The position numbers and the translations under genes were made by a program. From positions 1 through 51,473 of the forward strand of contig JBKBKC010000019.1 of NCBI GenBank assembly GCA_046294265.1: a stretch of DNA of 51,473 bases, written 5' to 3'. Origin of the DNA: JBKBKC01 sp046294265. GTDB lineage: Bacteria > Pseudomonadota > Alphaproteobacteria > Rhodobacterales > Rhodobacteraceae. Below, piece by piece: positions 42,606-50,550 of the stretch. Positions within the stretch are counted from its first letter, which is position 1, and the number at the start of each line of letters is the position of its first letter. The notes below the pieces were generated by a model. It ran no database searches. It saw nothing but the letters and a program-made list of their open reading frames with translations, and was not told the origin of the DNA.

Positions 42606-43439
42606 TCAGCCAGGCGGCGGAATTTCTTCCTGCACCCAGGGGAACACTGCCGCCGTCGCTTCGCGCCACACGAGATAGAGAGTCCGGTGAAAGACGGGTG
42701 CGCCTTCGACCAGATGCAGGGCACCCGAGCGCAGATGATGCGCCACCACCGGCTCGGGCAGATAGGCAGATCCGCCATGGTCCATCAGATGCTCCAGCGC
42801 CCATGCGCTGGTGGAGAACGTGATGCTTGCGGTCTTGGCCTCGGGATAGGCCAAGGCGTGCTGACGGCGGAACTCGGCCCCCAGATCGACGAAGATGTAA
42901 TCCGGGTCCCATGTATCCACATGGCGCGGGGTCCGCGAGACGCAGATGATCCTTTCATGTGCCAGCTCGCGCAGGTCCAGCCCCGGTGCCGACACAGGCT
43001 CCAGCGTCAGCGCCGCGTCGGTGATGCCGGTGCCCAGCCATGCGACAAGCTCGGCCCGGCGTCCGGGGCGCCCTTCATAAGCGATGCCAGGATGCGCCGC
43101 GCGGGCGGAATAGAGCCAGTTCTTGCCTGCCGCATGCCACAGGTCGAACTCGCAGGCAAAGCTGAACAGGCCCCTGTAGCCGGACGGAAGGTTGATCGCG
43201 TTGCGCGCCTGTTTCCAGCCGTTCACCAGCAGTTCGGCATGGGGCCGCAGTTCGAACCCGGCGCGCGTCATCCGCGCGCCGCGTCGCTCGCGCACGAGTA
43301 ACTGGCGTCCAAGGGCGGATTCCAGCGCGTCGAGCCGAGCGGAGATGGTGGACTGCGTAACATTCAGCCGCTCGGCGGCCTTGTTGAGATTTCCGGTTTC
43401 AAGGACGGTGAGGAAGGTTTCGAGGAACGTCAGGTTCAT
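42606..43439 (-). CDS. LysR-family transcriptional regulator
   Basis: The protein begins MNLTFLETFLTVLETGNLNK, followed by the winged helix (AAERLNVTQSTISARLDALE) and a substrate-binding domain. I chose the ATG at 43439; a GTG at 43463 in frame is the alternative. It diverges from the polyamine-type ABC operon and converges on the monooxygenase operon. It probably governs both, since the same AT-rich 12-mer lies upstream of each. The inducer is unknown. Confidence 0.88.
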   Translation of the reverse strand: MNLTFLETFLTVLETGNLNKAAERLNVTQSTISARLDALESALGRQLLVRERRGARMTRAGFELRPHAELLVNGWKQARNAINLPSGYRGLFSFACEFDLWHAAGKNWLYSARAAHPGIAYEGRPGRRAELVAWLGTGITDAALTLEPVSAPGLDLRELAHERIICVSRTPRHVDTWDPDYIFVDLGAEFRRQHALAYPEAKTASITFSTSAWALEHLMDHGGSAYLPEPVVAHHLRSGALHLVEGAPVFHRTLYLVWREATAAVFPWVQEEIPPPG

Positions 43440-43559
43440 CCGCACCCAAGCCAGAAGGTTCACGTTTTCCGATTAAGTTCATCATAAAGTTTCGTTTTCA
43501 AGTTGCAACGCGTTTTGGCATCGTGATGCAAATGAAAAAGTGTGCTCAGGGAGATGCCA
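43440..43559. promoter_or_regulatory. Divergent lysR/ABC promoter with operator-like elements
   Basis: The 120-bp gap contains AAGTT at 43475, 43487 and 43500, spaced 12-13 bp, the 12-mer AAGTTTCGTTTT (43487-43498), GTTGCAAC (43502-43509) and a perfect palindrome GCATCGTGATGC (43518-43529). These are candidate sites for the LysR product and perhaps a second factor. Its AT-richness stands out in this GC-rich window. Confidence 0.5.
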
Positions 43560-44639
43560 GTGTCCAGAACTCAAGATCGTCGCATTCGTGACGGACTGTC
43601 ACGCCGTCAGGTTCTTTACGGGGGGGTCAGCCTGCTCGCCGCCCCCGCGATTTTGTCGCGCGCCGCGATGGCGCAGAACCGGCCATTGAACTTCCTCACC
43701 TGGGGCGGGCGGTTTGGCGAGGGCGTTCGGGCAGCCTTCTCGGACCCCTTCACCGCAGCCAGCGGCATCACGGTTGAGGACATCACCCCCTACAACTACG
43801 GCCGGTTCGTGACGGCGATGCAGAACAACAACCCCGAGAACTTTGACCTCGCGTGGTTCTCCGATGAGGTAGAACCTGCGCGGGCCGGCGGCCTCGGCCT
43901 TGTCGAGGCGCTGGATTACAGCCTGATGCCCCATGCCTCCAATGCGCGGGCAAGTGCGCGGCAGGAGTTCGGCGTAAGCCCCTATGTGACCACCTACCAG
44001 ATCGGTTTCCGCACCGACCTGTGGAGCACGACGCCCGCATCATGGGCGGATTTCTGGGATGTCGAGACATTTCCCGGCCCGCGCTCCTTGGGCACCAGCG
44101 TTATGGGCGTGCTGGAGGCGGCACTCATGGCCGATGGCGTGGCCCCGGCCGACCTCTATCCCATCGACGAGGCCCGCGCCTACGCCAAGCTGGATGAGAT
44201 AAAGCGGCATATCCGGGTGTTCCATAACACCTCCGCCGCCCAGCCCGCGCGCCAGCAGCTCTATCAGGGCGAGATCGCGATGATCTTGTCCTGGAGCTCC
44301 GATTTCATTGCGCAGAAGGTCGCGGGAGAGCCCATCGACGTGGTGTGGAACGGCGGGTTCTACTTCAGCCCCTCGGTGGGGATCGCCAAGGGCTCGCCCT
44401 ACCGCGAACAGGCGCACGCCTACCTCGACCAGTTCTTCCAGCATGATCGGCTGCTCAATTTCGTCAACGTCTGGCCGACCACGCCGGTGGTCGACTCGGT
44501 CGCGGAAGCCATGACCGAAGAAGAGCGCGCGCGCACCGCCGCTGGCAACCTCGACCAGATGGTGAACCTCGACCGCCAACATTACCTTGCAAATCAGGAA
44601 AGCCTGCAGGAGCGTTATGACGCCTGGCGGGTTCTCTGA
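43560..44639 (+). CDS. Polyamine/opine-type ABC substrate-binding protein
   Basis: The protein (359 residues from GTG at 43560) has a twin-arginine signal (LSRRQVLYGGVSLLAAPAIL) and the family 1/8 binding fold seen in PotD-like receptors (LNFLTWGGRFGEGV near the start). Its clients are usually small amines, amino acids or opines. AGGGAG (43548-43553) fits GTG 43560 better than ATG 43554, which would be too close. It starts a four-gene importer operon next to the LysR gene. Confidence 0.85.
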   Translation: MSRTQDRRIRDGLSRRQVLYGGVSLLAAPAILSRAAMAQNRPLNFLTWGGRFGEGVRAAFSDPFTAASGITVEDITPYNYGRFVTAMQNNNPENFDLAWFSDEVEPARAGGLGLVEALDYSLMPHASNARASARQEFGVSPYVTTYQIGFRTDLWSTTPASWADFWDVETFPGPRSLGTSVMGVLEAALMADGVAPADLYPIDEARAYAKLDEIKRHIRVFHNTSAAQPARQQLYQGEIAMILSWSSDFIAQKVAGEPIDVVWNGGFYFSPSVGIAKGSPYREQAHAYLDQFFQHDRLLNFVNVWPTTPVVDSVAEAMTEEERARTAAGNLDQMVNLDRQHYLANQESLQERYDAWRVL

Positions 44640-44687
44640 GCCAGGACTCGCATCGGGATTGGTTCCGCAGAGGTAAGGGACGCGTGA

Positions 44688-45836
44688 ATGGCGAATGAAC
44701 CGATCGGTGGCGCGCGTGGCGCCACCGTTGTCGTAACCAACCTCCGCAAGCTTTACGGGCAGGTCAACGCCCTGAGCGGGGTGAACCTGACGATCCGCGC
44801 GGGCGAGTTCGTGTCGCTGTTGGGGGCCTCGGGCAGCGGAAAATCGACTCTGCTGAAGCTGATCGCGGGACTCGAACATGCGACATCGGGGCAGATCCTG
44901 CTGGGCGGCCTCGATGCCACGCGCCTGCCGTCGGAAAAGCGCGACATCGGGATGGTGTTCCAGGACTACGCGCTATTTCCCTCGATGACCGTGGCGCAGA
45001 ACATCGCCTTTCCGCTGCGGATGCGCAGGATGCCCGCCGAGGAGCAGCGCAAACATATCGCGCGGGTGACGGCCATGGTGGGGATCGAGGCCTTCCTTGA
45101 CCGCAGGCCGTCGCAACTGTCGGGGGGCCAGCAACAGCGGGTGGCCATCGCGCGGGCCATCGTGTTCGACCCGAAGATCCTGCTGCTGGATGAGCCGCTC
45201 TCGGCACTGGACAAGAACCTGCGCGAACAGACCAAGGGCGAGTTGAAGGCCCTGCATGAGCGGCTGGAGGTGACGATCATCTACGTCACACATGACCAGT
45301 CCGAGGCGCTGGCCATGTCGGACCGGATCGCGGTGCTGGATCAGGGCGACATCGTGGATGTGGGCACGCCGACGGGCCTTTATTCTGCGCCAAGGACGGC
45401 ATTTCTGGCGACATTCCTGGGTCAGGCGAACCTGTTGCCGGTGACCATCGACACCTGCACCGACGCCGACTGCACCGTCAGTTCGGCCTGGGGCCGCGCC
45501 ACCCTGCCCCGCGCGCGCCTCTCGCCCGATCTGCACGCGGGGCCGGGTCAGGCGGCCCTCGCGGTGATCCGTCCCGAACACCTGACAGTCGCCGAGGGGG
45601 ATGGGCCGCCCGGTGCCATCCGCATCGCGGTCACCGTCACGCAGGCGCTGTATAACGGCTCCGAGACGATCTACAGCGCCACCTGTGCGGCCAGCGGCCT
45701 TGCGCTGACGCTGCGCGACAACCGGCCTGGGCGTTCGATTTTCGCAATCGGGGCGGCGATGCCGCTGAATGTCGATCTTTCGCACGGGTTTCTCGTGCCC
45801 GACCATCCGGTTACATCTGCGGGGGCCGTGGCATGA
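44688..45836 (+). CDS. Polyamine-type ABC transporter ATP-binding protein (PotA-like)
   Basis: The 382-residue ATPase has Walker A GASGSGKST, signature SQLSGGQQQRVAIARAI, Walker B ILLLDEPLSALD and a C-terminal TOBE domain (AVIRPEHLTVAEGDG). This architecture is that of PotA/FbpC importers. It follows the binding-protein gene by 48 bp and overlaps the first permease gene (ATGA). Confidence 0.92.
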   Translation: MANEPIGGARGATVVVTNLRKLYGQVNALSGVNLTIRAGEFVSLLGASGSGKSTLLKLIAGLEHATSGQILLGGLDATRLPSEKRDIGMVFQDYALFPSMTVAQNIAFPLRMRRMPAEEQRKHIARVTAMVGIEAFLDRRPSQLSGGQQQRVAIARAIVFDPKILLLDEPLSALDKNLREQTKGELKALHERLEVTIIYVTHDQSEALAMSDRIAVLDQGDIVDVGTPTGLYSAPRTAFLATFLGQANLLPVTIDTCTDADCTVSSAWGRATLPRARLSPDLHAGPGQAALAVIRPEHLTVAEGDGPPGAIRIAVTVTQALYNGSETIYSATCAASGLALTLRDNRPGRSIFAIGAAMPLNVDLSHGFLVPDHPVTSAGAVA

Positions 45837-46660
45837 TGGCGGAGCGGGCGCATCTCTTGTGGCTGGTGCCTGGCCTTGTCGCCATCGCGGTGCTGTTCGT
45901 CTGGCCCATTGCAGGGCTGGTGGTGCTCAGCCTCGATGTGCCAGCGAGTGGCGCAAGCCCCTACACCGCCATACTGAACGAACCGATCTACCGCCGGGTG
46001 ATGTATAACACCGCGGTCTCTTCGCTGGGCACGACGTTCCTGTGCCTTCTGATCGGCTATCCGGTGGCCTATGCGATCTACAGCATCCGGCCGCCGTGGC
46101 GGTCGATTGTGCTGGGGTCGGTCCTGTTTTCCTATGCCGTGGGCACGATGCCGCGCGCGTTCTCCTGGATCGTGCTGCTGGGGGACCGGGGGGTGGTCAA
46201 CCGGACGCTGATGCAGGCCTTTGATTGGCGCGAGCCGATCCAGATGCTCTACAATCAGAGCGGCGTGCTTATCGGCATGACCCATGTCATGCTGCCTTAC
46301 ATGGTGCTGACCCTGCTGGCCGCGATGTCGCGCGTGCCGCCGCAGCTGGTGCCCGCAGCCCGCACGCTGGGTGCGGGGCCGGTGCGCGCCTTCACCAATG
46401 TGTTCCTGCCGCTGACCATGCCGGGCGTGTTGGCTGGTGTGATGATGACCTTCATCTTCTCGCTGGGCTTCTTTGTCGTGCCCGCCATCCTGGGTGGCGC
46501 GCAGCAGACGACGGTGGTGATGATCCTGCGAGACCTTACACTGGGTCTCGGGCGCTGGGGGATCGGCTCGGCGCTGTCGATCTCGGTCATCGTCATCTGC
46601 ATCGTCGGGGCCGCGATCTATGTGCCGCTGGCCCGGATTGGCGAGATAGAGGATCAATGA
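45833..46660 (+). CDS. Polyamine-type ABC transporter permease (PotB-like)
   Basis: The 275-residue membrane protein has six helices and the EAA loop PAARTLGAGPVRAFTNV with LPLTMPG. It forms the channel with the next gene product. Start and stop overlap its neighbours by 4 bp. Confidence 0.9.
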   Translation: MMAERAHLLWLVPGLVAIAVLFVWPIAGLVVLSLDVPASGASPYTAILNEPIYRRVMYNTAVSSLGTTFLCLLIGYPVAYAIYSIRPPWRSIVLGSVLFSYAVGTMPRAFSWIVLLGDRGVVNRTLMQAFDWREPIQMLYNQSGVLIGMTHVMLPYMVLTLLAAMSRVPPQLVPAARTLGAGPVRAFTNVFLPLTMPGVLAGVMMTFIFSLGFFVVPAILGGAQQTTVVMILRDLTLGLGRWGIGSALSISVIVICIVGAAIYVPLARIGEIEDQ

Positions 46661-47454
46661 CACCGCTGGGACGCCTTGCCACCGCCACCGTCGCCGGCAT
46701 GTTCCTGTGCCTGGTGGTGCTTTACATGGTGGCCCCGATCCTAGTGGGGGCCAGCGTTTCGGTGACGGGGGGCGAGTTCCTTGCCTTCCCGCCCCAGGGG
46801 TTTTCCAACCGCTGGTATGCCAACATTGCGTCGGACAGGCTGTGGCGCGCGGCCTTTGTCAACAGCCTGGTGATCGGGGCGCTGGCCGCCTCCATTGCCA
46901 CCATCCTAGGCACGCTGACCGCCTATGGCATCGCCCTGACGCAAAACCCCGTCCTGCGGCGCACGCTGATCGTGCTGTTCATCCTGCCGCTGGCCGTGCC
47001 ACACATGTCGCTGGCGATGGCCTTCTACCCGGTTTTCGCCAAGCTGGGCCTCATCGGCACGCATCTTGGCGTCGCCCTTGCGCAAGGCCTCTTTGCCATT
47101 CCGCTTGTGGTGCTGTCTGTGCTGCCCGTCATCCGGCGGCGCGACCTGCAACTGGAGCGCGCCGCGCGCACTCTGGGGGCGGGACCGGTGGCGAGCTTCC
47201 GTCTGGTGATGCTGCCCATCATGTTGCCGGGGATTGCGGTTGGTGCTGCGCTGTCCTTCATGATCTCGTTTGACGATGTCACCGCACCGATCTTCCTCTC
47301 CGGCTCAACTGCCGGAACGCTGCCGAAGATGATGCTGGATGCGCTGGCGCTGAACAGCGACCCTTCGGTCATGGCCGCGTCGACCGTGATCGCGGTGCTG
47401 GGATTGGGTCTGTTCCTCGTCGGAGCATGGGCCCAGGCCCGGCCGCGCAGTTGA
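46657..47454 (+). CDS. Polyamine-type ABC transporter permease (PotC-like)
   Basis: The 265-residue membrane protein has six helices and an EAA loop ERAARTLGAGPVASFRLV followed by LPIMLPG. It is last in the operon; ATG 46657 overlaps the potB-like stop. The longer frame upstream is a shadow of the previous gene. Confidence 0.9.
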   Translation: MTPLGRLATATVAGMFLCLVVLYMVAPILVGASVSVTGGEFLAFPPQGFSNRWYANIASDRLWRAAFVNSLVIGALAASIATILGTLTAYGIALTQNPVLRRTLIVLFILPLAVPHMSLAMAFYPVFAKLGLIGTHLGVALAQGLFAIPLVVLSVLPVIRRRDLQLERAARTLGAGPVASFRLVMLPIMLPGIAVGAALSFMISFDDVTAPIFLSGSTAGTLPKMMLDALALNSDPSVMAASTVIAVLGLGLFLVGAWAQARPRS

Positions 47455-47653
47455 TGTGTCGATGATTGGGGCCCGGTTCTGTTGCTGGCTGGATGTCTCG
47501 TCTCGACAGCATCGAAAAGTGCCGTGCGCTACAACCGGGCGGTGCGGCATTAATGGAAGTACCTTTAACATCCGTACAACCGTCGAGGCGGTGCAGCTGA
47601 TTGCGGCCGTTCTCAAACTGTTCGAGACGGTGAGGAAAGGCGGGATCAGCCCA
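47455..47653. other. Unassigned spacer before the IS5 fragment
   Basis: No gene, terminator or promoter is recognised in these 199 bp between the permease gene and the IS5 end. The minus-strand frame that runs through it from the transposase is read-through, not coding evidence. Confidence 0.45.
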
Positions 47654-47971
47654 GGGTCTGGCCTCGTTCTTGTTTCCTAGCCAGAACATGACGGTTGCGG
47701 CGAGGGCGATGGCAGAGAGGAAGACCTTCGGGCATCTGTCGCAGCGGGTGGCGACCCTGCGCCAGTCTTTCAGGCGGCCGAACATGATCTCGATCCGGTT
47801 GCGGCGTTTGTAGCGGCGCTTGTCGTGCTTGATGGGCTTGCCGCGAGACTTCCGGCCTAGGATGCAGGGCTTTATCCCTTTGTCTTTCGACGCTTCTCTG
47901 AACCAGTCGGCATCGTAACCCCGATCGGCCAGGAGCCAGTCCGCTGAAGGCAGGCTGCTCAGAAGGTCGGC
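47654..47971 (-). pseudogene. IS5-family (IS427-like) transposase, 3' half
   Basis: The minus strand reads ADLLSSLPSADWLLADRGYD, then KDKGIKPCILGRKSRGKP, KRRYKRRNRIEIMFGRLKDW and ALAATVMFWL, the C-terminal half of the IS427-like transposase including the Asp of ADRGYD and the Glu of RIEIMF. The likely end repeat GGGTCTGGCC begins at 47654. The gene's 5' half is missing because an IS21 end (TGTCAATCGG) begins at 47972. The matching 5' half lies at 24752-25190. Confidence 0.8.
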
Positions 47972-48945
47972 TGTCAATCGGCGCGCAAAACTGACCCCGT
48001 ATCGGCACCCAAATTAGACCCCCTTTACGGTGTCGAGATCAGGGCCTTGAGCCGACGGAACTGATTACGGAGTGAAGGCGGGTCAGGCCCTGATCGGGGT
48101 CAGGCGCGTTGTTTGAAGCGCGAGGACTCGGTGCCGGTCTCGACGATCTCGCAGTGATGGGTGAGACGGTCGAGCAGCGCGGCCGTCATCTTCGCGTCGC
48201 CGAACACGGTGGGCCATTCGCCGAAGGCGAGATTTGTGGTGACAATGATTGAGGTGCGCTCGTAGAGGCGGCTGATAAGGTGGAACAGCAGCTGACCACC
48301 GGACTGGGCGAAGGGCAGATAGCCCAGCTCGTCGAGGATGACGAAGTCCATGCGGGTCAGATAGTCTGCCATGCGGCCTTGCTTGCCACCGCGGGTCTCG
48401 GTCTCCAGCCGGTTCACCAGATCGACGACGTTGAAGAAGCGGCCGCGTGTGCCGCCCCGGATGAGCGCGCGGGCGATGGCGATGCCGAGGTGGGTCTTGC
48501 CGGTGCCGGTACCGCCGATCAGGACGACATTGCGCTGGTCGGCCACGAAACCGCCGGTGGCGAGATCACGCACCAGGCCTTCGTTGATCGGCGTGTTGGT
48601 GAAGTCGAAGGCGTCATTCGTCGGGCGGTCCTTCCACTGGAAGGCCCGCTGACCCTCCTCATTCCTTGGCCAGCGGCAACTTGGCGATGGTCATCTGGTG
48701 GCGGATGGACCGGGCCTGCTTCTCGGCGATCTCGGACTGCAAGAGGTCGCCCACTATCCGGGGCGGCTCGTGCTGGCGCTTGATGCCGGCGGCCATGACC
48801 TCGTCATAGGCACTGTGCATCCCGTAGAGCTTCGGGCTGCTCATCAGGTCGAGGTCGAGCCAGTGGTTCGCCATTGGTCCGAGAACCACTGGCGAGGGGG
48901 TGCGTTCCATGTCGGGTTGTCCTCCTGAGGCTGTCGTGGCGCGCG
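47972..48945 (-). mobile_element. IS21-family remnant no. 1
   Basis: Its left end begins TGTCAATCGGCGCG at 47972, with internal repeats AAACTGACCCC and AAATTAGACCCC typical of IS21 termini. It contains a frameshifted istB but no istA: beyond about 48945 the sequence changes to an FtsH-like gene. So the element lost its istA side. It was inserted into the IS5 transposase gene. Confidence 0.75.
48100..48910 (-). pseudogene. istB: istB, frameshifted IS21 helper ATPase
   Basis: Two frames make up the gene. From ATG 48910: MERTPSPVVLGPMANHWLDL to IAKLPLAKE and a stop at 48659. Then a different frame carries FDFTNTPINEGLVRDLATGG, Walker A GGTGTGKT, Walker B VILDELGYLPF and LLDRLTHHCEIVETG to 48100. 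Between LPLAK and FDF the family has about 4 residues; here about 20 codons intervene. A 45-bp repeat interval between two TCATTC copies (48614 and 48659) marks the disturbance. No functional IstB is expected. Confidence 0.78.
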
Positions 48946-48964
48946 CAGTCGGCCACGGGTTCGT

Positions 48965-50295
48965 GGGTCAAGGCAACCGATCGGCTGTCGGAACTGGTCG
49001 GCACCGGGGATCTGTGCAACGTGGCGCGGCGGATCGTGGCCGACCTGAAAGCGTTTTCCGAAGGCACCATCTCCTGGTCAGACGTGCCCCGCGGGTTGCT
49101 CTTGAACGGGCAACCCGGAACCGGAAAAACCTATGCTGCGCAGTGCGTTGCGGACGCGTCCGGTCTGCCCTTCATCGCGGCGACGGTCGGGGAGTGGCAA
49201 GGCAAGGGACATCTCGGCGAAATGCTGAAGGCGATGATCGCGACCTTCGACGATGCCCGCCGTCAGGCCCCCTGTATCCTGCTGATTGACGAACTCGACA
49301 GTATTCGCGACAGGAAGGACACCGACAGCCATGCGCGATCCTATCGGCGGCAGGTGGTCAACGAACTCCTTGCACAGCTGGACGGGGTCGCGGGTTGCGA
49401 GGTGGTATTTTTCATCGGCGCGACGAACCATGCGGAAGACATCGATGCCGCGTTGCTGCGTGCCGGCAGGCTGGACATGCACGTGACGTTGCCCTTGCCA
49501 GATGCGGTTGGCATCGAGCGGATCTTTCGTCATCATTTGGGCCAAGACGATCTTGCCGACATCTCGCCGGTCGTTCGGGCGGCACGGGGAAAAACACCGG
49601 CCGATATCGCAGGTGCCATCCGCCTCGCGCGTTCAGCTGCACGGGCGGACGGTGCGTCCCTCAGCCTCGCGCACCTGATTGCATCGGTATCGGCGGCAAA
49701 GGTGGCAGATACGCCCCTTGCACGTCGGATCGCGGTGCACGAAGCCGGGCATGCAATGGTCGCCCACCTTCTCGCCATCGGCGAAATCAAGGAGCTTTCG
49801 ATCGGGGGGCGTGGCGGAGAGATCCTGATCCACAGCACCGCATCGGAGGGTACGGTCAGTGCTTTTGACGACCAGATTGCATACTGTCTCGCAGGACGCG
49901 CCGCCGAAATCCTCCTGTTCGGCACTGCATCCGCCGGGGCCGGGGGAAGCGAGACATCCGATCTCGCCGTCGCAACGTCGTTCGCCCAGCAACCGGAGCG
50001 GTCGACAGGCCTTGGCCTGAATGGTTTGGTCTGGGAACCTGCCGGTCTTCGCGGGCGACCCATGTCTGCGGCGGAACGGCAAAACGTCGAGAACAGGTTG
50101 GACGCACAATCGGCACGTGTGCAGGGCCTGCTGCAACCGCACCACGATACCCTGAAACGGATTGCCGTTGCGCTGCTTGATCAGGGGTACCTGTCAGGAG
50201 AAGAGGTCGGGCTCATGCTGCCGCGCAAAAGGCACACACTCCCCCCCAATCCGATAGGGTGTCGTTCGACAGACGTGTCCTCCACGTTGGCATAG
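48965..50295 (+). CDS. FtsH-like AAA ATPase/M41 peptidase, 5'-truncated
   Basis: About 443 codons from WVKATDRLSELVGTG onward form an AAA+ domain (Walker A GQPGTGKT, Walker B ILLIDELDS, ATNHAEDIDAALLRAGRLD with Arg finger). A zinc peptidase M41 domain follows (HEAGHAMVAH, then AGGSETSDLAVAT with the third ligand Asp). FtsH-type enzymes unfold and digest proteins. Unlike FtsH it has no membrane segments in the retained part. Related soluble FtsH-like proteins are longer at the N-terminus; the missing part was replaced by IS21 DNA. The open frame extends back to 48874 inside antisense IS21 sequence, so any product would be chimeric. Confidence 0.75.
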
Positions 50296-50296
50296 C

Positions 50297-50383
50297 ATGA
50301 ATCCAATCGACGAAAGTTTCTGGCAAGGCATGGTGCTAGCGGGAGGAATGTCGTATTGTTCCTTCGGTAGCGGGCAGCCGATC
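50297..50383 (+). pseudogene. Unknown gene cut after 29 codons by IS21 no. 2
   Basis: One base after the FtsH-like stop, an ATG opens MNPIDESFWQGMVLAGGMSY and runs in frame up to the TGTCAACGGCGG end of the second IS21 at 50384. This tight spacing is typical of a cotranscribed partner. The family cannot be named from 29 residues. Confidence 0.5.
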
Positions 50384-50466
50384 TGTCAACGGCGGAGAAA
50401 AAATCGGCCGTTGGGCGGCGCAATAGTAGGCCCCTTTGGGTTTGGGCATGACGCGCGCCACGAGTC

Positions 50467-50534
50467 GGCGGCCAGTCAGCCGCGATCCCCAGATATCTGG
50501 CGGTTGACTGGCCGCCTTGGCCCTCAAGGGCCAA
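50467..50534. terminator. Large inverted repeat and hairpin at the end of IS21 no. 2
   Basis: GGCGGCCAGTCAGCCGC (50467-50483) pairs with 50500-50516 in 16 of 17 positions; its loop contains the palindrome CCAGATATCTGG. Next to it TTGGCCC-TCAA-GGGCCAA (50517-50534) is a perfect hairpin. They sit just after the istB stop and could end istB transcription or block read-in. Confidence 0.5.
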
Positions 50535-50550
50535 GCCAGCGCGGGTCGGC

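Noticed and set aside
47369..47653. Continuation of the IS5 transposase frame past its end
   Set aside because: The family ends shortly after MFWL; the extra codons run through the terminal repeat and into spacer, so they are read-through.
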